A stretch of 64,000 bases of DNA, taken from NCBI RefSeq assembly GCF_000251105.1, contig NC_017034.1, positions 1,488,001-1,552,000 on the forward strand, written 5' to 3'. The DNA is from Methanocella conradii HZ254. GTDB lineage: Archaea; Halobacteriota; Methanocellia; Methanocellales; Methanocellaceae. This document shows positions 27,397 through 35,608 of this stretch, one piece after another. The position numbers were made by a program, and so were the translations under genes. Within the stretch, counting starts at the first letter, position 1. The number at the start of each line of letters is the position of its first letter. The notes under the pieces are model-generated. The model saw nothing but the letters and a program-made list of their open reading frames with translations, was not told the DNA's origin and made no database searches.

Positions 27397-28383
27397 TCAT
27401 GTCGCAAGGATGTCCGCAAGCTTGAGCAAACGAAGGTCCAGGGGTTTCTCCATGCTGCATGTTGTTTTGAGGTCTATGCTCGTAATGACCCCATTTTGAA
27501 GGCAAGCCACCTGGCCCCCATTTTCCTCGGAGATTATCTCTACGGCTTTGTTGCCGAGCTCTCCTGCCAGGTAGCGGCTTCTTGCCGTAGGGCTACCCCC
27601 TCGCTGGGCATAGCCTAAAATGCTCAGCCTGGTCTCCAATCCCGTGTTTTTTTCTATGTCAAGGGCGAGCTTTTTCGTGTCCCCTATGCCCTCGGCGGCG
27701 ACAATTATGGCCGACCGTTTCCCCTTGGCCGCATTATCTTTAATAGTGTTGAAGACTTTTTCGGCTTTAAATGGGACCTCGGGCACCAGTATGATCTCGG
27801 CGCCTACTGTAAGGCCTACCATTGCCGCTAAAAATCCTCTTTTGCGGCCCATCACTTCTACGATAAAAATCCTTTCATGTGATATTGCCGTGTCCCTTAT
27901 CTTATCGATTTCCTGGACGGCCGTGTTCACCGCCGTGTCAAAACCTATGGTCTCATCCGTCCCCGCCACGTCGTTGTCGATGGTCGCCGGCACCCCCACG
28001 ATTAGAGTATCGGTCCTTTCGCTTAACGCTAAGGCCGCCCTGAAAGACCCGTCGCCTCCGATGACCACCAGGCCATCCACGCCATTGGAGGCGAGGCAAT
28101 CGACGGCTTTCTCCATGCCCTCGGGCGTCTCCATGCGCGGACACCTCGTCGTATGGAGTATAGTACCCCCTAATTGTATGATGCCGCTGACCGATCTCGG
28201 CGTCAAAGGCCTCACGAAGTTTGAGATAAGGCCCTCCCAGCCTCGCTCAAATCCAAGCACCTTGAAGCCGCGGTAGCTCGCAATCCGCGTGACTGCCCTT
28301 ATAGCAGCGTTCATGCCCGGCGCGTCGCCGCCGCTCGTCACGATGCCGATGGTCTTCAATGAAACCCCAATAAAGAATGACAA
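27397..28383 (-). CDS. pfkA: Bacterial-type ATP-dependent 6-phosphofructokinase
   Basis: A PfkA-family kinase of 328 residues: GIVTSGGDAPGMNAAIR, VVIGGDGSFRAA, PATIDNDVAGTD, EVMGRKRGFLA, ILGYAQRGGSPTARSR. Gly in GGDG(S) and Ala in P-A-TIDND, rather than Asp and Lys, point to ATP and not pyrophosphate as donor. Many methanogens use ADP-dependent or no PFK, so this gene suggests transfer from bacteria. It is separate from mtd and converges with nothing. A TTG near codon 9 is an alternative start. Confidence 0.92.
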   Translation of the reverse strand: MSFFIGVSLKTIGIVTSGGDAPGMNAAIRAVTRIASYRGFKVLGFERGWEGLISNFVRPLTPRSVSGIIQLGGTILHTTRCPRMETPEGMEKAVDCLASNGVDGLVVIGGDGSFRAALALSERTDTLIVGVPATIDNDVAGTDETIGFDTAVNTAVQEIDKIRDTAISHERIFIVEVMGRKRGFLAAMVGLTVGAEIILVPEVPFKAEKVFNTIKDNAAKGKRSAIIVAAEGIGDTKKLALDIEKNTGLETRLSILGYAQRGGSPTARSRYLAGELGNKAVEIISEENGGQVACLQNGVITSIDLKTTCSMEKPLDLRLLKLADILAT

Positions 28384-28431
28384 TACGTGCTGAATAAATT
28401 ATATCCTCGTTTAAACGAAGGCGGCCTAATC

Positions 28432-28845
28432 TTACCTTTCCTCGCCCGAGGTAACGCCGGACTTTGGTGGCAGCCCCTGCAGCTTCCGCCGGTAGTTCTC
28501 GATGGCGAGCTTCAGGCCATCTGCTGCAAGGTTAGAGCAGTGCATCTTCTGGGGCGGCAGGCCGCCGAGCTCATCGGCGACGTCTTTGCGGCCGATCTTC
28601 TCGGCATCCTCCAGCGTCATGCCCTTAGCCATAGTCGTTATGATGCTGCTCGTAGCTATGGCCGCGGCACACCCGAACGTCTTAAACTTAATGTCTGTAA
28701 TCACATTATCTTTTACTTTTATGTAAATGGTCATCATGTCTCCGCACACCGGGTTCCCGACCTCGCCCACGCCGTCGGCGTCAGATATCTCGCCCACGTT
28801 CTGCGGGTTCGAGAAGTGTTGCATAACCTTTGGCGAATACATCAT
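28432..28845 (-). CDS. iscU: Fe-S cluster scaffold IscU/NifU-like
   Basis: A 137-residue scaffold with all three cluster-ligand Cys: NPVCGD (with the Asp), TFGCAAAIATSS and QKMHCSN. It lacks the LPPVK-type chaperone motif but has GGLPPQK at that place. It ends an operon with iscS 10 bases upstream and a ThrRS-editing-like gene, under the palindrome at 30598-30611. Confidence 0.94.
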   Translation of the reverse strand: MMYSPKVMQHFSNPQNVGEISDADGVGEVGNPVCGDMMTIYIKVKDNVITDIKFKTFGCAAAIATSSIITTMAKGMTLEDAEKIGRKDVADELGGLPPQKMHCSNLAADGLKLAIENYRRKLQGLPPKSGVTSGEER

Positions 28846-28855
28846 GGCACATTCC

Positions 28856-30031
28856 TCACGTCGTCGTACGAGCCGCCTCTTTATAAAGTGGCGACATCGC
28901 TCTTAGCCGATCTACGATGCCCGGAAGCGTCTCAAGCACGTAATCGATCTCATCTTCCGTGTTGAAGGCACAATTCGTCAGGCGGAGCGAGCCGTGCGCC
29001 TCCTCGGGCGGCAGGCCACAGGCCAGCAACACGTGCGATGCCTTTAAGTTTTTAGAAGAGCATGCCGAGCCCGTCGACGCCTCGATCCCCGACATGTCAA
29101 GGAATAGTACCAGCGACTCGCCCTCGATGAAGCTGAAACTGACGTTCACGTTATTAGGCGAGCGTATGGTGGGATGGCCGTTCAGGCGAACGCGGTCGAT
29201 CTTCAGGAGGCCCTCAATAAGCTTATCCCGGAGCCTCTTCATGTGCGCCGTATTCTTATCGAAGTCCCGGATGGCCGCCTCGCATGCCTGGCCCAGGCCT
29301 ACAATGCCCGGCACGTTCTCGGTGCCGCTCTTCATGTTGCGCTCCTGGCCGCCTCCGTGGATGAGCGCCTGTATCCTGGTGCCCTTTTTCACGTACAGCG
29401 CTCCCACGCCTTTGGGCGCGTGGATCTTATGGCCAGACAGCGAGAGCATGTCGATATCGTCTTTTTTAACGTTTATGGGCACTTTCCCGACGGCCTGGAC
29501 TGCGTCCGAATGGAAGTAGACGTTGTGCTCTTTTGCTATGCGTCCTATCTCCCTGACTGGCTGGATCGTGCCGATCTCATTGTTCACAGCCATAACGCTG
29601 ATCAGCGTCGTCTCGGGCCTGATGGCGGCCTCGACGTCCGCGGGGCTGACCATGCCATACCTGTCCACGGGCAGGTACGTCACCCTGAAGCCCTCTTTCT
29701 CCAGGAACTCGCAAGTACGCAGAATAGCGGGATGCTCGATGCTTGACGTTATGATGTGGTTCCCCTTTTTCCTGTTAGCGTAGGCAGTACCGACCAGCGC
29801 CAGGTTATCAGCCTCGGTGCCGCACGAGGTGAAAATGATCTCTTCCGCGTCCGCACCGATGGCGCGGGCGACCTGCTCTCTGGCCTTCTGGACGGCTGCG
29901 CTAGCCTCCTGGCCCATCGTGTGCAGGCTTGACGGGTTACCATACGTCTCAGTAAAAAAGGGCAGCATGGCATCCAGGACTTCCTGGCTGACCCTGGTGG
30001 TTGCGCTATTATCTAAATATACTTTTTTCAT
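28856..30031 (-). CDS. iscS: Cysteine desulfurase (IscS/NifS)
   Basis: PLP enzyme releasing sulfane sulfur from Cys for Fe-S clusters and thiolation. The 391-residue protein has the PLP Lys in LSGHKIHAPKGVG and the persulfide Cys in STGSACSSKNLKASHVL. The start YLDNSATTRVS is typical. It lies between the editing-domain gene (12 bases) and iscU (10 bases), and so would share the sulfur-regulon promoter. Confidence 0.95.
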   Translation of the reverse strand: MKKVYLDNSATTRVSQEVLDAMLPFFTETYGNPSSLHTMGQEASAAVQKAREQVARAIGADAEEIIFTSCGTEADNLALVGTAYANRKKGNHIITSSIEHPAILRTCEFLEKEGFRVTYLPVDRYGMVSPADVEAAIRPETTLISVMAVNNEIGTIQPVREIGRIAKEHNVYFHSDAVQAVGKVPINVKKDDIDMLSLSGHKIHAPKGVGALYVKKGTRIQALIHGGGQERNMKSGTENVPGIVGLGQACEAAIRDFDKNTAHMKRLRDKLIEGLLKIDRVRLNGHPTIRSPNNVNVSFSFIEGESLVLFLDMSGIEASTGSACSSKNLKASHVLLACGLPPEEAHGSLRLTNCAFNTEDEIDYVLETLPGIVDRLRAMSPLYKEAARTTT

Positions 30032-30043
30032 AAGATGGTCACT

Positions 30044-30577
30044 CTACTCGATTATATGCTCCTCGCACGCTCCCGGGGTAGTTCCTACGCGTCCAGCCAC
30101 GTCTTTTATCTTTATCGGGTTAGAGCAGTATGGGCATAGGAAGTCACAATTTGCCCCATCGTAGGGGCAGATGGTCATGGATAGCTCGGAAAGCGGATGG
30201 CCTGTGCTCTTGATGTCATACTCCTTGTACCAGCCGAACGGGGCGCGCTTGACCTCAAGCCCGTGCGCCTTGAGGCTTTCCTCCAGCCCCTTTAAGACTT
30301 GAAGGGCTACTACAGGGGTGCTCAACGTGCTGGTAAGATGGGCATATGGGAAGATGACGACCTTGTTCACCTTTATCTGGTTGAGCCTGTGTATTACGTC
30401 ATGCGTGGCGCCCGCTATGACCTTCAGCGGGTTATTCTCATCGAGCTTCTCCACGCTACTGAACAAAACGACGCAATCGGTCATCTCATCCTCTTTTTGT
30501 ACGACCTCTTCGGCGAACTTCGCCTTGCGGTTCGCCTTCCAGCTAATGTGATCGACGTGTATCGCCAGTATCTTCAC
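30044..30577 (-). CDS. Free-standing ThrRS-editing-domain protein with Cys-rich tail
   Basis: Residues 1 to about 140 match the N-terminal editing (D-aminoacyl-tRNA deacylase-like) domain of archaeal threonyl-tRNA synthetase: KILAIHVDHISW, KVVIFPYAHLTSTLSTPVVALQVL, RAPFGWYKEYDIKSTGHPLSEL. There is no catalytic synthetase domain. The tail carries CPYDGANC..CPYC, a possible metal site. GTG 30577 is chosen since GAGGCGGT precedes it and homology begins there; ATG 30604 is in frame but overlaps the operator. It heads the iscS-iscU operon, so a role linked to sulfur or Cys quality control is inferred. Confidence 0.82.
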   Translation of the reverse strand: MKILAIHVDHISWKANRKAKFAEEVVQKEDEMTDCVVLFSSVEKLDENNPLKVIAGATHDVIHRLNQIKVNKVVIFPYAHLTSTLSTPVVALQVLKGLEESLKAHGLEVKRAPFGWYKEYDIKSTGHPLSELSMTICPYDGANCDFLCPYCSNPIKIKDVAGRVGTTPGACEEHIIE

Positions 30578-30597
30578 ATGACCGCCTCGACACGTAG

Positions 30598-30611
30598 TTA
30601 ACAATTGTTAA
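30598..30611. promoter_or_regulatory. Sulfur-regulon palindrome, site 1
   Basis: Perfect palindrome TTAACAATTGTTAA, 21 bases upstream of the editing-domain gene start on the minus strand. A TATA-like TTTATTAG lies at 30625-30632, so the site covers the expected transcription start. Confidence 0.8.
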
Positions 30612-30658
30612 TTATCGCGCTTTGCTAATAAACTCTTCGCTTGATAGCTAAAATGACG

Positions 30659-32134
30659 TCATTTATGCTGGCCGATGAGCTTACTTATGCCGTCGCTGGT
30701 CAAAATTCCGATGACATGGCCGGCATCGTCGACCACGGGGAGAGCGGATATGTCGTGCAGCTCCATTTTGGCCGCGGCGGCCTCAAGCGTGTCGCACTTC
30801 CTGATCGTGACCACGTTCCTGGTCATGATCTCGTCAAGACATGTGTATTTAAGGGCGACCGCCTTGGATATGTCCCAGGCGGTGACTATGCCCGAAATGG
30901 TCCCGCCATTGGATACGACGGGCAAGTGTGAGACCCCGCTATCCAGCATGGCACGTGCGGCAGCCTCGATGCTCGAGTTCTCGTCGATTGTGACCGCGCT
31001 GGCCATGACGTCCTTGACGAGCTTTGGCGTCAGGAAATTGGATATAAGATAGTTTAGCTGGCCTCCTTCCAATAAAAAGGCGTCGTGGCCGTAAATGGAG
31101 TTGATCTCCGCATAGCTCACGTCCACGCCGTTGGAAGAGAGCGCCATGACTATTTCCTTCGACTGGTACGGAGGGTAGAGCCAATCCGAGGTCACTGAAA
31201 TTACTAAAAACCTGGCCTTGACTGCCCTGAACGCCTCATCTAGCGAGCCATTTTTCTTAAGGTCGAAGTAATCGATGGCCTTGGTAATATACAGGTAGGA
31301 GTTCGCATCGAATCGTTTTACGAATGCACCCCCCTGATGCTGCAGGTAGCTTTCGACCTGGAAGTCGGTGGAAAAGTCATATCCATACCGCTCTTTATCC
31401 TTGAGCCTGCGGCCGAACTTCTGCTGCATGGACTCGTCGCTTAGATAGGTGATATGGCCGACCATCCTGGCCAGCGCAAGGCCCTTGGTAGGCGGCTCAC
31501 CGCCATAATAATCGCCTCTATTCCAGTTAGGGTCTGACATGATGGCCCTGCGCCCTACCTCGTTGAATGCGATGTGCTGGGGCCGCGAATATGCTGCCGT
31601 GGCTATGATGATGCCCCGCCTGACACTGTCAGGATATGCCACGCACCACTGGAGCGCCTGCATTCCGCCCATGGAGCCTCCGGCTACGGCGTAGAGCTGC
31701 TCAATCCCTAAAAAGTCAATGAGCTTTTTCTGAGCGTTCACCATATCGCCGATGGTGATGACCGGAAAATTAAGCCCATAAGGCTTGCCCGTTGACGGGT
31801 TGATGGAGGAGGGACCGGTAGATCCCTTACACCCTCCTATTATGTTGCTACATATGACGAAGTACTTATCCGTGTCGAACGCCTTGCCAGGGCCGATTAC
31901 GATGTCCCACCATCCGGGCCGTTTGTCGCCCTCGTGCCGTCCAGCGGCGTGGGCGTCCCCGGATAAAGCGTGTAGGATCAGTATAGCGTTGCTCTTATCC
32001 TTGTTAAGCTTGCCATATGTTTCATAGGCTATGGTCACCTCGTCCAGCTTTTGCCCTGATTCGAGAGGAAGCCCTCCGCTCAAATGATGGTAATGAGTCT
32101 TGACGATGCCGACCGATCCCGCGCTCATGCTCAT
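30659..32134 (-). CDS. metX: Homoserine O-acetyltransferase with C-terminal CBS pair
   Basis: Alpha/beta-hydrolase acyltransferase of about 370 residues (nucleophile Ser in VAGGSMGGMQAL, start GGLPLESGQKLDEVTIAYETYG, C-terminal YGHDAFLLE with Asp and His), fused to two CBS domains (about 375-491: VKDVMASAVTIDENSS and LDEIMTRNVVTIRKCD). The CBS pair probably senses an adenosyl ligand such as SAM. It supplies O-acetylhomoserine to MetY, whose gene ends 9 bases upstream. Third gene of the SepCysS operon. Confidence 0.94.
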   Translation of the reverse strand: MSMSAGSVGIVKTHYHHLSGGLPLESGQKLDEVTIAYETYGKLNKDKSNAILILHALSGDAHAAGRHEGDKRPGWWDIVIGPGKAFDTDKYFVICSNIIGGCKGSTGPSSINPSTGKPYGLNFPVITIGDMVNAQKKLIDFLGIEQLYAVAGGSMGGMQALQWCVAYPDSVRRGIIIATAAYSRPQHIAFNEVGRRAIMSDPNWNRGDYYGGEPPTKGLALARMVGHITYLSDESMQQKFGRRLKDKERYGYDFSTDFQVESYLQHQGGAFVKRFDANSYLYITKAIDYFDLKKNGSLDEAFRAVKARFLVISVTSDWLYPPYQSKEIVMALSSNGVDVSYAEINSIYGHDAFLLEGGQLNYLISNFLTPKLVKDVMASAVTIDENSSIEAAARAMLDSGVSHLPVVSNGGTISGIVTAWDISKAVALKYTCLDEIMTRNVVTIRKCDTLEAAAAKMELHDISALPVVDDAGHVIGILTSDGISKLIGQHK

Positions 32135-32143
32135 CGCCTCTTT

Positions 32144-33433
32144 TTATACTTTGGCCAGCGCCTGGTCGATGTCGGCTATTATGTCCTTCACGTCTTCCAG
32201 GCCGACGGAGAGGCGGATCAACCCCGGGGTGACGCCTGTGCTAAGCTGCTCCTCGGGCGTCAGCTGCTGGTGCGTCGTGGACGCGGGATGAATGACCAGC
32301 GTCTTGGCGTCTCCGATGTTCGCCAGGTGGGAAAGCAGCTTTACGCTCCGGATGAACTTCTTGCCCGCCTCGACGCCGCCCTTGACCTCGAAGGCGACGA
32401 GGCCGCCGTAGGTGCCCTTCAGGTATTTTTTGGCGAGCCTGTGGCCGAAGAAGCTCTCCAGGCCTGGATAATAAACGAACTTGACCTTAGGGTGATTTTC
32501 CAGGTGCTGCGCCACGGCCAGAGCGTTCTCCGAGTGTTTCCTCTGCCTCAGCGGGAGGTCCTCGAGGCCCTGTAGGAACAGGAACGCGTTGAAGGGGCTC
32601 AGCGCCGGGCCTATGTCGCGGAGCAGGTGCACCCTGGCTTTCAATATGTAAGCCAGGTTGGCCCCGCCCACGTTGCCGAACGCGTCCCAGTAGCTTAAGC
32701 CATGATAGCTCGGGTCCTTATCGGTGATCTCGGGGAATTTACCGTTATTCCATGCGAACTTGCCCGAATCCACGATAACGCCGCCGACGCTCGTCCCGTG
32801 GCCGCAAATATACTTAGTGGCGGATAGGACCTCGATGTCGGCGCCGTGCTCGAAGGGCCTGAAGAAGCCCGTGGCCACCGTGTTGTCCACTACGACCGGT
32901 ATGCCCGCCTCGTGCGCGATCTTTGAGATCGCCTCGAAGTCGGGCACGTCGAGCTTGGGGTTGCCGATGGTCTCCAGGTAGACGGCCTTTGTGCGAGAGC
33001 TAATAGCCTCCTTGAACTCCTCTGGCTTCTGGGACTCCACGAAATGAACAGCCCTGCCGAGCTTAGCAAACGTATAGTGGAATAGCTGGTATGTGCCGCC
33101 GTACAGGTTGTTGGCGGACACTATCTCGTCGCCCACTCGCGTGATGTTCAGCAGCGCGAGCGTGGTCGCTGCCTGGCCGGAGCTGACGGCAAGCGCCCCC
33201 ACTCCGCCCTCTATAGCGGCGATGCGCTTCTCGAACACGTCGTTCGTGGGGTTCATGATGCGAGTATAGATGTTACCGAACTCTTTCAGCCCGAACAGGT
33301 TAGCAGCATGTTCCGGGCTTTTAAATACATAGGACGAGGTCGCGTAGATCGGGACCGCCCTTGCGTTTGTCGCCGGGTCAGGGGATTCCTGGCCCACATG
33401 CAATGCCAGCGTATCTAATCCGTAATCACTCAT
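32144..33433 (-). CDS. metY: O-acetylhomoserine sulfhydrylase
   Basis: PLP-dependent Cys/Met-metabolism enzyme of 429 residues making homocysteine from O-acetylhomoserine and sulfide. PLP Lys in LSATKYICGHGTSVGGV; other blocks FGNIYTRIMNPTNDVFE and LSVGLEDVKDIIADI. Its length (about 430, against 385 for the MetB-type gene at 39965) supports MetY. It sits between sepcysS and metX with 9-base gaps. Confidence 0.94.
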   Translation of the reverse strand: MSDYGLDTLALHVGQESPDPATNARAVPIYATSSYVFKSPEHAANLFGLKEFGNIYTRIMNPTNDVFEKRIAAIEGGVGALAVSSGQAATTLALLNITRVGDEIVSANNLYGGTYQLFHYTFAKLGRAVHFVESQKPEEFKEAISSRTKAVYLETIGNPKLDVPDFEAISKIAHEAGIPVVVDNTVATGFFRPFEHGADIEVLSATKYICGHGTSVGGVIVDSGKFAWNNGKFPEITDKDPSYHGLSYWDAFGNVGGANLAYILKARVHLLRDIGPALSPFNAFLFLQGLEDLPLRQRKHSENALAVAQHLENHPKVKFVYYPGLESFFGHRLAKKYLKGTYGGLVAFEVKGGVEAGKKFIRSVKLLSHLANIGDAKTLVIHPASTTHQQLTPEEQLSTGVTPGLIRLSVGLEDVKDIIADIDQALAKV

Positions 33434-33442
33434 TCTTTCACC

Positions 33443-34816
33443 TCAATTAACGTTCAAGCCATGCTTCCTCGCTATATCGAGGAACGCCTCGCTAAGGTAC
33501 TTTATTTTCTCCCAGGAGAGGCCGTACGTGTTAAGCTTCCACGTCTTGGTGGCCCCTGCGAACTCGCCGACGATGCCCCTCTCAGCCAGCTCTTCGCTGA
33601 AGTAGAAGCCGCGGCGCTTATGCGTCCTGGCCACGGTATCGTAGCTGCCTGTGGTGTCGACCTTCGTGAGCGTGTGCTTTCTCGGCCACTCCGACAGTAC
33701 TTTGCTTCCCTCGACGCGCTGGAACTGCTCAAGGAAGTAGTTGGACTTCCTGACCTCTTCGTCCCAGCGCTTTACCCTCTCCTTGACTGTCGGGAACGAC
33801 GCCATCATGGAGAGTAGCGTGCCGCCCATTAGCGTGCAGCCGAGGTTCTCGACTTCCTTGATGCCGAACTTTCTCTTTGTTACGTCGCCCACCATCTGCG
33901 TGGTGCGGAGCACCTTCGGTGCATACTCATTCGAGACGCCCAGCACTCCTGACGGGGCGACCGATGCCATGCTCTTATGGCCGGAGCCCACGACGAAGTC
34001 GGCGCCGATCTTCTTAGCGTCCACGGGGGCGATACCCACCGTGTACGCTCCATTATACAGGAACGGTATGCCGTACTGCTTCGCCACTTTAGCTATGCCA
34101 TAGACGTCGTGCTCGTTGCCGAACATGTAGTCGAAGTGGTCGATCATTATGAGAGCGGGCAGCTTGCCGGTCTCACGCTTGACCTCCTCGACCTTCTCGG
34201 CCGTGGCGTCCGCCGTGACGATGTTTTTCTCGTTCTTTGGCACCTCTTTGACGATGGCGCCGGCCTGCTCGACTGCAAGGAACTCGGTGTAGTGGGCGAG
34301 CGAAGACACGATGACTGAGTCGCCCTTCTCTACCAGGGCGGATACGACGGCCTGGAACGCCCTCCTGGCTCCGGGTGTGACCCTCGCCTGGTCAGCGTTC
34401 AGGAATCTGGCCAGCTCGGCGTGGAAGTCCTCGATGCCGGGCCTGGTGATCCTGTCTAGCCTGAAGGGCTTGCGGCAGTAGTCGCAGGTCGAGTAGCCGT
34501 CTCCATACGCGATGATCGCTTTTCTTGCCTCGGGCGTCAGCCTGCCCGCGACCTGGATCGGGTGAATATTTATGTATTCCTCTTCTCTTGTTCTGATTTC
34601 CAGGCTCCCTATCCGGGTCTTTGGCGGGCATGTGCCAGTATTTGCGCCACCGGCCTCAATCTCGCCGATGTATTCCCTGACCTTCGCAAGCGATTCCCTT
34701 ACTTTTTGTTCTTGCTCTGGAGTAAGCCCGCTGGGCAGTGACTGCCTGAATATTTCCCTCACGTCCTCGAGGGCGAATAATGCATCGAACGTCCTTTGAA
34801 CACGTATATTAGCCAT
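33443..34816 (-). CDS. pscS: Sep-tRNA:Cys-tRNA synthase with N-terminal extension
   Basis: PLP enzyme converting O-phosphoseryl-tRNA-Cys to Cys-tRNA-Cys. PLP Lys in GSGHKSMASVAPSG; conserved Cys in GYSTCDYCRKPF; LEIRTREEEYINIHPIQVAGRLTPEA is a family block. The protein has 457 residues, longer than the usual 370-400, because of an N-terminal helical extension of about 60 residues before the TCPPKTR block; this may correspond to a SepCysE-like docking segment. It leads an operon with metY and metX, downstream of a perfect palindrome. SepRS is not in the window. Confidence 0.94.
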   Translation of the reverse strand: MANIRVQRTFDALFALEDVREIFRQSLPSGLTPEQEQKVRESLAKVREYIGEIEAGGANTGTCPPKTRIGSLEIRTREEEYINIHPIQVAGRLTPEARKAIIAYGDGYSTCDYCRKPFRLDRITRPGIEDFHAELARFLNADQARVTPGARRAFQAVVSALVEKGDSVIVSSLAHYTEFLAVEQAGAIVKEVPKNEKNIVTADATAEKVEEVKRETGKLPALIMIDHFDYMFGNEHDVYGIAKVAKQYGIPFLYNGAYTVGIAPVDAKKIGADFVVGSGHKSMASVAPSGVLGVSNEYAPKVLRTTQMVGDVTKRKFGIKEVENLGCTLMGGTLLSMMASFPTVKERVKRWDEEVRKSNYFLEQFQRVEGSKVLSEWPRKHTLTKVDTTGSYDTVARTHKRRGFYFSEELAERGIVGEFAGATKTWKLNTYGLSWEKIKYLSEAFLDIARKHGLNVN

Positions 34817-34835
34817 TCATATCACTACTTGGTGA

Positions 34836-34849
34836 TTAACAATTGTTAA
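34836..34849. promoter_or_regulatory. Sulfur-regulon palindrome, site 2
   Basis: Perfect TTAACAATTGTTAA, 20 bases upstream of the SepCysS start on the minus strand. TATAAATA (34856-34863) lies 6 bases upstream of it, so binding would block transcription start. Confidence 0.82.
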
Positions 34850-34940
34850 ATTTTTTATTTATATCCTGTGCTAGTGGCAATTTTAGGCTTTCAAGCAAAG
34901 TTTGAGGTTTTTGTGCCTCGCTTATCGCGGCAGGCCATCG

Positions 34941-34954
34941 TTAACGATTGTTTA
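34941..34954. promoter_or_regulatory. Sulfur-regulon palindrome, degenerate site 3
   Basis: TTAACGATTGTTTA, two changes from the consensus. It is paired with site 4, 19 bases apart start to start (nearly two helical turns). Both lie upstream of the TATA box at 34987-34994. Confidence 0.6.
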
Positions 34955-34959
34955 TAATG

Positions 34960-34973
34960 TTAACAATTGTGTA
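34960..34973. promoter_or_regulatory. Sulfur-regulon palindrome, degenerate site 4
   Basis: TTAACAATTGTGTA, with an intact first half and core. It ends 13 bases before TATATAAA (34987-34994), the only case where the site lies clearly upstream of the TATA box. Confidence 0.6.
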
Positions 34974-35015
34974 AAGGCGTTAATACTATATAAAGCATAT
35001 GGTTGTATTAAAAAT

Positions 35016-35138
35016 ATGCATGCTGGTTATATCAATATGAAGGGTCTAGAAGAAAATAAATTAGCCGAAGAGATGGCTGAACCTATTGATGAGGCTCCTA
35101 TCGGACAGGCTGCGATGGATCTGGTACCGAAGCCATGA
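35016..35138 (+). CDS. Small acidic protein (40 aa), unknown
   Basis: An ORF of 40 residues from ATG 35016, or 33 from ATG 35037. The core MKGLEENKLAEEMAEPIDE is acidic and it ends in AAMDLVPKP. TATATAAA at 34987-34994 puts transcription start close to 35016, consistent with a leaderless message. Two palindromes precede it. No Cys, membrane segment or family is recognised. It could be a small regulator or a short leader-type peptide. Confidence 0.5.
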   Translation: MHAGYINMKGLEENKLAEEMAEPIDEAPIGQAAMDLVPKP

Positions 35139-35198
35139 AACGTATCCGGGCTCAACGATTAAATTAAGCATATTAAGGCAAAATATACAATAAAAAGC

Positions 35199-35573
35199 CT
35201 AACTATTATAATTACTCATGCAGAGGTCGCAGCCCTCCAGGTTCGTATTATCTTCCTGCCGGTGCAGGTCACACAGGGACCCAGTCTGCTTCACGATGGC
35301 GCAGACCGCGCAGATGCCCGGTATGACGTCCCTTGACGTGCTGCCCTCCGCGATCTCCTTTGCGAGGCTTTTAATGGCCTTTCTTACTTGCTTGTTCACC
35401 GGTATGCCCCTGCCGCGCTTATCCTTGACGTACTGCGACACGGCAGACTGAGTGATCCCCAGCTTTTCGGAGACGACTTTCTGGGACAGGCCCAGCTTGA
35501 TCATCTCCTTAGCAAGCTCGGCCCTGATGGTCGGTATGACGTACCACACTATCAATTCGCACGGAGGCTTCAT
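35199..35573 (-). CDS. HTH transcriptional regulator with C-terminal Cys cluster
   Basis: A 124-residue protein. A Cro/XRE-type helix-turn-helix occupies about residues 28-55 (GLSQKVVSEKLGITQSAVSQYV). The C-terminal part holds Cys88, Cys91, Cys101, Cys115 and Cys118, fit for an Fe-S cluster, zinc or thiol switch; Cys5 is isolated. It resembles the archaeal COG2522 regulators. Its own promoter has the island palindrome (35595-35608) between TATA and start. It is the best candidate for the repressor of the sulfur regulon; this is inference. Confidence 0.88.
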   Translation of the reverse strand: MKPPCELIVWYVIPTIRAELAKEMIKLGLSQKVVSEKLGITQSAVSQYVKDKRGRGIPVNKQVRKAIKSLAKEIAEGSTSRDVIPGICAVCAIVKQTGSLCDLHRQEDNTNLEGCDLCMSNYNS

Positions 35574-35594
35574 GTTATCACGTTCTAATTATAA

Positions 35595-35608
35595 TGAACA
35601 ATTGTTAT
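35595..35608. promoter_or_regulatory. Sulfur-regulon palindrome, site 5 (regulator promoter)
   Basis: TGAACAATTGTTAT keeps the AACAATTGTT core. It lies 22 bases upstream of the HTH-Cys gene start and 3 bases downstream of TATATATA (35612-35619) on the minus strand, which suggests autoregulation. Confidence 0.72.
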
